From Isoetes taiwanensis (taxonomy: Eukaryota > Streptophyta > Lycopodiopsida > Isoetales > Isoetaceae), in contig JAJEKV010000030.1 in the NCBI GenBank assembly GCA_021234155.1, forward strand, positions 8,724,390-8,788,389: a stretch of 64,000 nucleotides of DNA, written 5' to 3'. The position numbers were made by a program, and so were the translations under genes. Positions 33,144 to 43,920 of this stretch are shown here, piece by piece; position 1 is the first letter of the stretch, and each line of letters starts with the position of its first letter. The notes under the pieces are model-generated. The model was given only the letters and a program-made list of their open reading frames with translations, did no database searches and was not told the origin of the DNA.

Positions 33144-34890
33144 ATGGATTTGACAACAGAGAGTTGGTTATGCATTTGGGCGATCCTCTGTTTCGTCCTT
33201 TCTTATGCCGCTGTTACTAAGCAAAGGCAAAGCAGACGCCTGCCTCCATCTCCTCCCTGGCTTCCAGTCATAGGCCATCTCCATCTCCTCTCGGATCTGC
33301 CTCATCGTGATCTGGGCGCCCTTTCGATCCGCTATGGCCCCCTCTTCTTCCTTCGCCTTGGCTCTGTCAATTGCGTCGTCGTTTCAAACGCCCAAATGGC
33401 TCACGAATTTCTCAAAACCCACCAATCCGTTTTTGCTTCTAGACCCCAGCTTGAGGTATCCAGAATCATCGCCTATAATAATCGGGATATCGCCTTTGCC
33501 CCATATGGCGAGCACTGGAAACTTCTCAGAAAAATTTGCATCCAGGAGCTCTTCACACCCAGAAAGATGCAGGGATCCGAGCGTATCAGAGTTGAGGAAA
33601 TTTCGTGCACTCTGAAATCCATTATGGAAGATAGCCTTGCAAATAGAGCTGTGGATTTGAGCTCCAAGCTTTCCTGCCTTGCTACCAACGTGATCACCAG
33701 AATGGCACTTGGACGAAAATTCTTCGGAGAAGAAAGCGCCAAAGGTGCGCAGCAGTTCAGGCGAATGGTTCGCGAAGCATTTTTCCTAGGAGGCGTGTTC
33801 AACGTAGGAGACTTTTTGCCATTTTTATCCAGGTTTGATTTGCAAGGATACAGGCGAAGAATGGAAGCTCTACATCTACAACTGGATGCATTTCTGGATG
33901 AAATCCTGGAGGAAGAAATCAGAAAGGATGGATCAGATTCAGATCATCTGGTAAGTGTATTGCTGCAGGTGGAAGGAGGGAAGCTAGAGCGCGAGACAAT
34001 CAAGGCGGTTATTCTGGTTAGCTATATCTAGTTCTCAGAACCAGATTCTGTGCATTTTCTGCAAGAATTTAGATTAAATCTAACTCGAATCTAACTAAGA
34101 AGTTTATGATTTAGAATTTAGACTAAATCTAACGTTAATCTGACTAAGAAGTTTATAACGTATGCCATGACAGGACATGATATTGCATGGTGCGTTAGTT
34201 CTTAGAACAAGATTTTCTGCAAGAATGTAGAGTAACTCTAACTGTAACATACATAACTAAGAACTTAAGAAGTTTATGTGCCGTGCGTGACAGGACATGA
34301 TATTGGCAGGGACTGATACATCGTCTGTAACAGTAGAATGGGCGATGGCAGAGCTGATTCGATCGCCAGGGATAATGCAAAGGGCACAGACAGAATTGGA
34401 TGAAGTGGTCGGATTTGAAAGGGTGGTGGAAGAAGAGGACATTCCGAAGCTGCCCTTTTTGCAGGCAGTTGTGAAGGAAACATTCAGGCTTCACCCAGCA
34501 AGTCCTCTTCTGCCGCCTCACGAATCGACTGATGAGTGCAAGGTAGCGGGTTACGACATTCCAAAGGGAAGCCGTTTGATCGTGAATGCTTGGCAGATGG
34601 GCAGGGATTCCACCGTTTGGAAAAACCCAGAGGCCTTCGATCCTCGCAGATTCATTCACAGCGGCATAGACTTGAAGGGCAACGATTTTGAGCTTATTCC
34701 GTTTGGAGCTGGCCGAAGAATCTGCCCCGGTTTGCCTCTTGGGCTTGCCATGGTGCATATCATTTTGGCCCGTTTGATCCATTCCTTCAACTGGAATTCT
34801 GCAGAGGAAGTCGACCTGACAGAGAATTTTGGGCTCACAATGCCTATGGCAAAACCTTTGCTTGCCTTTGCCACTCGAAGAAATATATAG
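33144..34890 (+). CDS. cytochrome P450, A-type (CYP71 clan), copy 2
   Basis: Exon 1 is 33144-34016 (291 codons) and exon 2 is 34294-34890, joined in phase 0 (ATTCTG|GTTAGC and GCGTGACAG|GACATG) to give 489 residues. The ATG at 33144 is preferred over an upstream in-frame ATG at 33054 because it matches copy 1, follows the TATA box at the right distance and starts directly with the membrane anchor. Motifs are intact: RRLPPSPPWLPVIGHLHLL hinge, WKLLRK, AGTDTSS, KETFR, FDPRRF and FGAGRRICPG. As a class II microsomal P450 it would need NADPH-P450 reductase; the substrate is unknown. Differences from copy 1 are few and mostly conservative (T7S, L17F, K30S and others), and the haem and oxygen sites are the same. 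Both copies therefore look functional and recently duplicated. Confidence 0.93.
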
Positions 34891-35158
34891 TAAGTTCCTG
34901 TTTGGATTTGTGGTTGCTGCTACAGTTCGTGGCCTATATATAAAGTCTCTGGCTTTGTTATCTTTATTTTAGCTCTGCTATTTGTCTGGGGTAGGGTGCC
35001 CATGAATGGTTCATTTAAGATTTACAGCTCTCCTGTCGACCACATGACCATCAAATCTACTTCAGTTGAAAGGTTGAGAGGTGAAGAATGTTGTGGCATT
35101 TGGTCTTAAGAAAATAAGTGACTTTTTTTAAAGTTGCAGCTGATCAAACAGAACGGGG

Positions 35159-35257
35159 TTCAAAAAATTGTATGGACTTGGTTGTGTCCTAATTTGGTGC
35201 ACCTGGGGGTTTAAAAAATTGCATGGACCTGGTTGTGTCCTAATTTGGTGCACCTAA
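35159..35257 (+). repeat. tandem duplication at the end of the P450 unit
   Basis: AAAAAATTGTATGGACTTGG and the following TTGTGTCCTAATTTGGTGCA are repeated once (starting near 35163 and 35214), right where similarity to P450 copy 1 ends. Confidence 0.85.
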
Positions 35258-37640
35258 TGTTTGCAATCGGCTTCATATGTTCTCTGCAAATGGTTCAGAT
35301 TCCATCTAGAATTGGTACACGTCAAGACCATACATAGTTCAGATGCTTGCCTCAATTAACATTATAAAATGATCGTAAACAGTTCTCTGCAACTTGTAAT
35401 TTTTCACAAGAACTGCATTACTGGCTTAAAAAAATCAAAAAAATGAGAAAATTGAACCTTCTATTACCATTTTTCTTATATGCACATATGCAAACTTCAA
35501 GTTAGTAACAAGGAGGCTAAAATATTGATTGCAGCAACAGACCTGTTTTATCAAGGTCAAAATCTACCTGATCAAGTCACATGATATGCTTCTATTCCCA
35601 GAGCCTTCACTTCATATAATCATCACTGTAGAGAGAAATAACAGATCTCATTTAAGGTCCCCTTTTCTACAAAAGCTCGATTAACATCTAATGAATCCAC
35701 AGAGTACACAAGGAATGGCGGATTTGAATTCCAAGGTTGGTTTTCAAAATTGTGTTCATGGAAAGTTTCATGAGTGCCCTCAAGGTTGCAGTCAATATGG
35801 CTTGCAATTTCTGGTAATTAAATATCAGGTTCAATGGCCAATACCACGTTTAAGCTTGGTGTTCCTTAATCATTTTCCATATATCCATTCTGCTTAACCC
35901 AAAAAATAAAATAGTCAACTGTTGGGAGAAGACAAAAAGAATTGCCTTTTCAAAGAAGAAAACCTACAAAATACATATGTGCATCAGCAAAAGCATCTTC
36001 ATCTTCACATTCTCTACAATCTTCATTACTAGAACGTACTTCCTACATTTAAATAGATGAAAATCATTTAGCTTTCAGTGAGAAATCAAAATACAAAAGC
36101 AAAGTAAATGAAAGACTATGAAGCGAAGCAAATGAAGGACTAACCTATTCTGCCAATCTCTTTGCTCTCTTTGTCTTTCATCGTGCCATGGCTTCAATTC
36201 TAGCTTGCCTTGCCTCAATAGATGGGTGATCTGTGGCCCAAACAGTGTAAGCCCCTTCTTCCTTATACTCTCCCTGATTCCTTTCTTATCCTCCTTTTGT
36301 TTTTCCTTTTGTTTGTCTCTTGGATTGATGAGGTCCAGAAGCTTGTAAACTAGGGGATTGATCAAGGGCAAAGGCATTTAGTCTAAAACTTCTATAGTTC
36401 CTTGACCATTGAGGAAGAACTTCAATAAGAAAAACAGAGCATCAAATGGTTGCCTGCTAATTCCTTTAAGAACTTTAGCAGAAGTATCTGTCGTGGTTGC
36501 AAATCATGATTTTGTTCTAGCCATAAACATAGAAAAAACAAATGAATGGAAGGGGAAAGAAGGCAAGGAACGAGTTGAAATGGCCTAGAAGGCTTTTTAT
36601 AAGAGATTCAAGGGCTATGATGCTTCCAGCAGAGCAATCCCAGTCAAAAAGTATGGATCAAGGAGCTGGCATAAGGAAAACCATCAGTTCTAAGATGCTA
36701 TGGAGGGAAACAAGCTGCATGTGGAGGGAAAATTCTTGAGTGTACCTTATGGAGGAAAAATCTGTAAGCAGACTATTATACCTTCAAGAACTGCCCTATA
36801 AAGTCCCAAACAGAAATTGGATCATATATACAACCTTTGAACTTCCGAAAAAATCAAGAACAACAAAAGGAATAGGTTAGAATCATAACTTTTGGCATGG
36901 AATCAACAAGGAATGGATCAAAAAGCCTCTACCTGTGCTCCATTAATGGGTAACCAATGGAACAAAGTAGACAATAAGTGCGCCATTTAAGAGCCAAGTA
37001 AGAACTACAAAAGGAGTTGTTGATGAACCACCTTCTGGCAGCTTGCAGACAAGGCGAATCATCAACAGCAAGAAAGGGCTCCGAATTAGGGCTCGGCTTG
37101 TTTCAGATTAGGGCAGCGCTCATTTAGGATATGGAAAAATGGAAAACGGCTTTAGGCCAAATCACAGCCATGTCATCGGGCAAACGTGCGGACCAAAAAA
37201 TGGGACTCGTTCCAACAATGGGCCATCTACCCTATAGGAGATTTTGAATCTAGTTCATTACTCATTAGAATTAGAATGGGAACAATTTAGGCAATGATAT
37301 ATATAAGGACATATGGAAACGATATATATAAGGACATACGGAAACGATTTAGGCAACGATATATATAAGGGATAAGAAATAAAAATAGGCTTATTGGTCG
37401 TAAACGAGTTAAAATTATTGCCAATGTGGCTATGTGGCGACGGCAACCGGGGGTTCAGCGCACACACTCACCCCGGTTTTTGGTCCACTGTGGAAAACAT
37501 CAGTTTTGGTAGGTCTACATGTCCTGTTTTCAAAGAATCCTACATGTGGATTTGTGGAGGTATGGTTTTGTTCAATAATGGTGTTCTTTTTTCAGTGGAC
37601 TAAAACATCCACTGTTGTTTTGTAGTTTCCTCTATTGTGA
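35258..37640. other. intergenic region
   Basis: No complete gene. It holds one exon-like piece on the minus strand (next entry) and a small direct repeat, GATATATATAAGGACATA(T/C)GG, near 37295-37370 (three copies). Confidence 0.45.
36145..36377 (-). other. candidate first exon, unrecognised
   Basis: From an ATG at 36377 the minus strand reads NPLVYKLLDLINPRDKQKEK, then RKKGLTLFGPQITHLLRQGK and KPWHDERQREQRDWQNR, ending at a donor AG|GTTAGTCC. The Lys/Glu-rich composition and splice site make a real exon plausible. No continuing exon was identified and I do not know the family. Confidence 0.35.
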
Positions 37641-37649
37641 CATGTCATT

Positions 37650-38165
37650 TTATAATACAATCCACCGTAGGAAAGAATCCTTGAATTTCTACATGTCTAA
37701 TAATTCTGTTGTCACATGTCTTTATAGATGTAGGAAAGAATATTTGATTCTCTACATGTCCTATGCTTCCATTCACATGTCTTTATAGTAGTAGGACAGA
37801 GTACTTTATTTACTAAAGCATTGTAGGAAAGAATACATGAATTACAACATGTGTAATACTTCTATTGTCACATGTCTTTATAGAAGTAGGAAAGAATACT
37901 TGATTCTCTACATGTCGTATGCTTCCATGTCACATGTAAAACAATTCTATTCTTTATAGTAGTAGGACAGAGTACTTTATTTGCTAAGGCATTGTAGGAA
38001 AGAATACATGAATTACGACATGTGTAATACTTCTATTGTCGCATGTCTTTATAGAAGTAGGAAAGAATACTTGATTCTCTACATGTCCTATCCTTCCATA
38101 TCACGGGTCTTTATAGTGGTATGACAGAGTACTTGATTTGCTACATGTGATGCACGTGCACGATC
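37650..38165 (+). repeat. 172-bp higher-order minisatellite
   Basis: Variants of GTAGGAAAGAATACTTGATT and CACATGTCTTTATAG recur every 30-75 bases. A longer period of 172 bp is clear: 37790 to 37962, 37822 to 37994 and 37886 to 38058 carry the same variants in the same order. Confidence 0.85.
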
Positions 38166-38228
38166 ACATGTCCTTATACTAGTATTCCATGTAAGACAAG
38201 TTACTTCAACTACTTCAATTACTTAACG

Positions 38229-38492
38229 CCTATTTTTGCATAACAAAACCATCAAGAATTTGATTTGTATTCCTTGAGGGGGTGCAGGACCGCTGCAACA
38301 AATCCCTAAGCATTAATGTCATAGGACCACGCAAAATCCTAACAATATCCTAACATTTTGGATATTGTTAGAGAAAGACCATTAAACCATGCCTACATTT
38401 TTGCATAACAAACCATTAAGAATTGTGAGATGTATTTCTTTATGGAGGAAAGGACCATTGCAACAAATCCCCAAGCATTAAAATGGCAAGAC
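38229..38492 (+). repeat. 165-bp tandem repeat, left part
   Basis: Unit A is 38229-38391 and unit B starts at 38392, with words CATAACAAACCATTAAGAAT, CAACAAATCCCCAAGCATTA and TTTTGGATATTGTTAG. Unit B is cut by the gypsy element and continues at 52573. Confidence 0.88.
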
Positions 38493-40117
38493 TGTGACGT
38501 TCCAAGTATTTATACGGTATACGTATAAATATATTGACACGTCACCTAGTATAGATACGCCACCATGGGGTATGGTAACCTAGGGGGTTGACCTAAAAGG
38601 GATTAAATTAGCTATGCTAATTTAATTATTAAGGATAATAACCTATAACTAAGGAACTAATATTTAAAAGCCATAATTAAGTTAATTATGGCTTGGGAAG
38701 GCGCCACGTGGCCGCCCTCGATTGGCTAACATGGTAATGCTAATTGGGATCAATAGGGTGGATCACCACCCTATATCAACCACAACTCACCTTGAGCGAT
38801 TGGGCGCCACCCTTGTGACCCGGTGGCGCCACCTTGGAGGTTGGACGCCACCCTTCCGACCACGATTTGAACACCAAGACCAAGAAGATGGAAATCCCCA
38901 ATGACAACGGGTCCAGTAGTAAAAACAACGGTGGGTGGCTAGAGTAGTTGTGAATTCTAGGATAGCCCCTGTTGGGCACCTGTTTTGGGTTGTTGGTCCG
39001 TTCTCTCTCGTGTTTTACTCGTAGGAACTAACCCTTGATTGTAAAGGTAAGTTCTCTTTATATTCGATTCTCGGTTTTGCTCGTAAAGGATGGATTGATG
39101 GTTCTTGGCCTAGTATTACTCACGGAAATGGGGGAATTAAGGGGGTAGAGACCTCGAGCCCATTTATTGTAGTATGCTCCTAGATAGAGCCCTATATTAT
39201 CCCGTTAATTGCGGCCTCGTGCACAAGAGCCCACCGGGTCATAGATGCTATGGGTGGCTTAGCACGATAAGGAACACGATGTGGTGGTGAAGTGGAGGTG
39301 GGGTCTTGCACGAACATAAAAGGCTCTCGAGACTCCTACATTGAGCTAGGGCGATGGCGGCCACGTGAGGGCGGGTATGGGTCCCGACACTCCACAGGTG
39401 TAGAGGTGTGACCCGTATGGGGCACCTTGCTTTGGAGTAGATTTAGGGTGAGTAAGTCGGCACGGATGCGGGGGTCGCTGATGCGGCACTATTCTCTAGC
39501 TCACCCATGGAACCACTTTGTGATTCGGAAGGGACGCTTCCACGACACGCCTCATCGGACCGGGGCTTCATGAACCCTGGAGTAGGCTCAGCAGGGTGAT
39601 GCCTCGAGCCTGCGTCTCCGGAAGGCTATAGCGAAGCCATAGCGTGAATTGACCCATCTGCAAAGTGTGCACAGGAGGGGCGGATGGAGTGGACCACCCT
39701 AGCCCGATGTTCTATGCCGATAACGCCCGGAGTTATACCTGTCACTGCTGATCTCTTGAGGCCAAGCGTCGATCTATCCTCAGTCGGAGCAGGGGTAGAA
39801 CCTGGGGTTTGGGGTGTTTTCCTAGGTTTAGATGCATATTCTTTGCCGTTGGTATTTGGATGGATATGCCACCCTTCGTGGTGGTTATTTATATGTGATT
39901 TATGCTGTGTGCTAACCCTTGTATTCATGCTTCCGCGACGTAGGCGCCCATTGAAGGCGTGGGCCGAATGACCCCTCTATGTCCTTCCCTTGAGCGTCTT
40001 ATTATAGACGACCCGAGTTAGACGGAGGGCCCTGCTTATGGCAAGTTGGTTGCCATGGGAGGGGAAAGTCCCCGTATGTATACGGCCGAGGGTCGTATAT
40101 GTTCAGGGAGCGTCACA
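38493..40117 (+). repeat. 5' LTR of the gypsy element (1625 bp)
   Basis: It begins TGTGACGTTCCAAGTATTTA and ends AGGGAGCGTCACA. It aligns along its whole length to 50937-52567. Differences concentrate at sites where the 3' LTR has CTG or CAG and this copy has CG, TCG, CACG or CCG (see findings). U3 contains the near-palindrome TATACGGTATACGTATA. Confidence 0.97.
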
Positions 40118-40118
40118 G

Positions 40119-40130
40119 TGGCATCAGAGC
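40119..40130 (+). other. primer-binding site
   Basis: TGGCATCAGAGC begins two bases inside the LTR and resembles the complement of the 3' end of initiator tRNA-Met (usual plant form TGGTATCAGAGC). Confidence 0.85.
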
Positions 40131-40783
40131 CGTGATTTCGGATACTCGAAATCATAGCACTGACTAAACCCTAACTCGCTAGTTCGGTAGTTAGGAGAGA
40201 GAGTTAAGCAAGAGTGATTGTTTAAGTCTTTGATGTTTGATTTAGTGCTAGGTTAATGTAATAGACTGTAATTCCTTAAGAAGTCTGGGCCGACTGGAAG
40301 ACCCAAGTTTTCGAAGAGCTATAACTTTGTGTAGGTAGCTCGGATAAAGGCGAAAACGGCTCCAATGGATCGGGCACCTCTCAATTACCCTAGGGGGCAC
40401 GTCCCCCGAGGTCAAAAAGACAACAGGCCGCCGAAAAATGAAAAGGGGCGCTGCCTTACTCAGAGGTGTTTCTTTTCAAAAATAAAACGCGTATAAGCAA
40501 CGCAGCGCCCCATACGGTCGCGCGTATTTTTATACGCGCCTGTTTAAAACTTTTATAAAAAAAAAAATTAATATTTTTTTTGAAAATTTTTATAAAAGTT
40601 AAAAGTTGAAATTTGAATTTTGAACTATACTTTTGGGCGTGTGCTTTCTCTGAGCACCCTTTTCCGCCATAGCCGCCGGACTTAAGCTCCAAACTTGCCA
40701 TAGCTGACCTCCACGCCTTCCTCGCATCTGCCCTACACCTAGGTGCCCTTACTTACTCCTTAGCGCCGTCCCGCCTTGCCTGA

Positions 40784-41866
40784 GTGCCTCACCTTCTTCC
40801 TCCCTTGCTGTTCTTTGTTAGTATAGCCATGCCGCGCTTCAAGCTAACCGTGGACTTGAAGAAGTTAAGCGTATTCCAGCTATTCGCCGCGCTAGTCGAC
40901 CATCTTGCCGACGAAGACCCTTTGATAGATACCATTCTTAACCTTTTCGTCAAGCACTTTGTCGAGGGCCGACGAGTCCCCTACCCTATCTTCCACTTCA
41001 ACGAGCGCTTCCTCCTTAAATTGAATGAAGCCGGTCAGGACTACACTCTCGTGGAGCAGCCGGACCATGCATGGGCTGTGGTTAAGTTTTATCCTTCGCC
41101 AGGACCAGATGACGACCCTGCAGAGCTTAGTCGGAATGAAGCCCAGAGGATCATGCATCTTGCGAGAGTGGAAGACTTGCACCAGATAGCCAGTGCTCCA
41201 CCAGAGATAAGAATGGAACGTTTTTATTACTTGGGGAAAGGTCGTATACTTATGTACCGAGAGTACTTTAATCTTCCTACCTTCTCTTGGAATGAAGGCC
41301 TTAACAGCTTCATCTTTGAGAATGTCCCGCCAAGGTTTAGTCAAGGGCCACTGGAATCATGCGGGGAGGACATGCGAGCACGGCCGGACAGGTACCACAC
41401 TGAGATTGCTCGGCACATACAAATGCGTCTGGACAAAGAGGCCAGGGATGAAGAGAGAGAGCGGCTCCAAGAGGATGGGGAGGACCTTCATAGCCAGCAG
41501 AGTGGGAATCAAGAGGGGGGCCAGCAAGATCACCAGCAGGTTGACCAGCAAGACTTAGGTGCGGGCCAGAATGTTAACCCCCAGGAAAACCCTGTCGACG
41601 TTAACCGATCGGCAGACCCACAGCAGCCGAGCCAGCAGGGTAATCGGAGACTAAAGAGAACGAAGTCCCGGCCTATTAAGAGTGGGGTGCACTATAAGAC
41701 CCGACTGCAGCAGGATGCAACAATCGCCAAGAAGGCATCGGCTCAGAGACGGGACCAGATCGTTCAGCGGACAAAGCATCCTTCAACCGGCGGGAAATCC
41801 ATTCCGTCGCTTAAGGCGACCCTTAAGCCGCGGAAGCCCCATAGGTTCGGCCAGGAGACGCGGTAG
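40784..41866 (+). CDS. extra ORF 1 of the gypsy element, unknown function
   Basis: This is an open frame of 360 codons between primer-binding site and gag. An ATG at 40829 (MPRFKLTVDLKKLSVFQLFA) is the more natural start, since the 15 residues before it look untranslated. The N-terminal two thirds look globular (LVDHLADEDPLIDTILNLFV, HFNERFLLKLNEAGQDY). The C-terminal third is Gln/Asp-rich, then strongly basic (RRLKRTKSRPIKSG), which would suit nucleic-acid binding or nuclear import. I do not recognise a family. It has no similarity to Gag in this element. Its intact state, unlike gag-pol, is notable. Confidence 0.55.
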   Translation: MPHLLPPLLFFVSIAMPRFKLTVDLKKLSVFQLFAALVDHLADEDPLIDTILNLFVKHFVEGRRVPYPIFHFNERFLLKLNEAGQDYTLVEQPDHAWAVVKFYPSPGPDDDPAELSRNEAQRIMHLARVEDLHQIASAPPEIRMERFYYLGKGRILMYREYFNLPTFSWNEGLNSFIFENVPPRFSQGPLESCGEDMRARPDRYHTEIARHIQMRLDKEARDEERERLQEDGEDLHSQQSGNQEGGQQDHQQVDQQDLGAGQNVNPQENPVDVNRSADPQQPSQQGNRRLKRTKSRPIKSGVHYKTRLQQDATIAKKASAQRRDQIVQRTKHPSTGGKSIPSLKATLKPRKPHRFGQETR

Positions 41867-42337
41867 CGCCGGGGAGATACGTAAGTATCGAAGACTACCG
41901 AGCCATTGATCATAAACTTCCCTTCCGCGCCTTATGCGGGGAGATTGCCTCGGGACTTCAAGACCGACCTAAGGTTTCAAGCTTTTTGCGATCCCTCGCC
42001 TTACTGAGGAAGCTGGAGGCGTATCTTATTGAACTTTTGAGCGGCGCTAACCTTTGCGCCATACGCCGAAGAGGGTCACTATTATGCCCAAGGACCTTCA
42101 CAGGTGGCCGCGAAGGATCAGGGGATTTTAGGTGATGACACGACCGTCTTTTTCTGTTGTAAAAATTTTTGTAACTTATCCATGTACTAGTCCCATTTTT
42201 GGGGTTGTGAATATAAAAACATTTTTTTTTTTTCTGAAATATATTATTAAGTAAATAAAATTTTTAATAATAATTTTGGGAAACGTACCAAAAAGTATAA
42301 AACCCCTTTTTGGCCATTAGGGTTTCATTTTCCCTTC

Positions 42338-42760
42338 TTGCTTCAGCGCCTCCTTTCTCCTCCTTTGCGCCTTCACTCTTCATGGCTCGCCCAACCACCA
42401 AAGCGGTGGTACTTAGGCGGAGAGCATTGGGACCCTGCGGTTCCCTTTGATCTTCTTCACCCCTACCCGCTTCAGCGGGTAGACCTTATCTCCAACATGC
42501 GGGCCCATCCAGTTATCTTTGCTTTCCTTCAGTTCTATTGTGAGGAGATTGTACCTGCATGCGTTTGCAATGAAGACGATGAGCAGCTCTATCTTGACTT
42601 TCACACCCTGCACCAGATGTTAGGGGGTGATGAGCATGCCCGCAACGTCATCAAAGGCATTAGACGTCGAGGGACCGACCTCCCTATTGCTACAATAGAT
42701 CGGGAAACCTGTTTTGAGGCCCGATTTTACCTTTGGCGTCATTATGGACCGATTACATAG
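42338..42760 (+). CDS. extra ORF 2 of the gypsy element, unknown function
   Basis: 140 codons: WYLGGEHWDPAVPFDLLHPY, NMRAHPVIFAFLQFYCEEIV, DDEQLYLDFHTLHQMLGGDE. In the phase of the next frame, homologous-looking sequence continues behind the stop (DEEIL, then AFFYASTSDPRRWR) with stops. ORF 2 and ORF 3 may therefore be two parts of one decayed gene. Family unknown. Confidence 0.4.
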   Translation: MLQRLLSPPLRLHSSWLAQPPKRWYLGGEHWDPAVPFDLLHPYPLQRVDLISNMRAHPVIFAFLQFYCEEIVPACVCNEDDEQLYLDFHTLHQMLGGDEHARNVIKGIRRRGTDLPIATIDRETCFEARFYLWRHYGPIT

Positions 42761-42942
42761 AGGATGAGGAGATTCTGTGAGCATTCTTCTATGCCTCTAC
42801 CTCCGACCCGAGAAGATGGCGAAGTCGTCAATGAGCAGGATTTCGTAAGATGGAAGGAACTTGCTTCTGAAGCCCCTGCCCCGTAGACAAAAAAGCCCTT
42901 AAGCTCGAAGGGTTAAACCTTCTCCCTGCCCGGTACTCTTGA

Positions 42943-43773
42943 ATGACCAAGAGTGCGATCTTTGAGGATATTATGTGGGCCTACCGCGTTCTTACTGGGA
43001 TTCGCCTCAAGAAAATAGAAATTCTTTATGATCTTGCGGAGTATTGCCAAGATGACTTCATCGATTTCACCACACCTGTTGTGCAACCTGCCCAAGTAGA
43101 GAGCCTCTTGGCATATCGGCCCGAAGAGCAAGAGCCCATTGAGACTCTTTTGTCACTTCGCCAGTTCTTACTAACTGACACACCCCAGCCTCCAGAAGAC
43201 CAGTTTGCGGCCCCGACACGGCCATCTCTCTCGGAACCGCCTTTGCAAATCACCATGGGAGAAGTGGATCAGGACGAGGAAGACCTGTGGGACACCAAGG
43301 TCAGCCTTAGGGATGAGAGGGAAGAAGAAGAGGAGGAGAAGCTCCCCACCAACTTGGAGAAAGAAGCGGAGACCTCCACCGACCCTCAGGTTAGGGCAAT
43401 GGGCAACCATGTGGCCCGATTCTTCCTCTCAGCCTTCCGCCAAGGAGAGGTGCTATTTTTCTCTAAGAACCTAGGGCCTTCTTCTGAAGCTTCTTGGTGG
43501 GCGCTCCGAGCCATATCTACTTCAGCGGGCCATAAGAAGATTGACTATCACATCACTACCATTACTTTGGTCCGTAGAGATTTGGCTATAGCAGCATTGG
43601 GGGACGTGGCGGGCTGCGCTAACATGCGCCTCCTTGTGGCAGCGCCTCTGGCTACTTGCTTACCACCTGAGGCAGCAGCTCGAGCCGCCCTTTCTGCTAG
43701 CCCTAGCGCCACTTTGATGCGTTATCGTCCACCTCCTCAGCCAATGGACGAAGACGAGGGACCTAGCTCCTAG
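42943..43773 (+). CDS. extra ORF 3 of the gypsy element, acidic protein
   Basis: 276 codons from ATG 42943. It starts with a helical part (SAIFEDIMWAYRVLTGIRLK), has a very acidic middle (GEVDQDEEDLW, REEEEEEKLP), then a globular part (ARFFLSAFRQGEVLFFSKNL, HITTITLVRRDLAIAALGDV) and an acidic end MDEDEGPSS. No known domain is recognised. It may have begun in the preceding frame before a stop. A role as an accessory protein of the retrotransposon is only a guess. Confidence 0.45.
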   Translation: MTKSAIFEDIMWAYRVLTGIRLKKIEILYDLAEYCQDDFIDFTTPVVQPAQVESLLAYRPEEQEPIETLLSLRQFLLTDTPQPPEDQFAAPTRPSLSEPPLQITMGEVDQDEEDLWDTKVSLRDEREEEEEEKLPTNLEKEAETSTDPQVRAMGNHVARFFLSAFRQGEVLFFSKNLGPSSEASWWALRAISTSAGHKKIDYHITTITLVRRDLAIAALGDVAGCANMRLLVAAPLATCLPPEAAARAALSASPSATLMRYRPPPQPMDEDEGPSS

Positions 43774-43920
43774 ACGATTGTATTATATATTTTGCATTCT
43801 GAAATTACTGTAAAATTTTCATTGGCAATGTCTTAAGCCAGGGTTATCACTCGTGATGTGTTATCCTTTATGATTACCGTCTATTGTATCAATGAATACG
43901 TAATGCCAATATAATTTTGA

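Larger units (their letters stand above)
32899..35170 (+). repeat. inverted duplication, copy 2 (P450 unit)
   Basis: This is the partner of 13222-15943 in opposite orientation, with homology reaching beyond the gene on both sides. The two copies are separated by about 17 kb. Confidence 0.93.
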
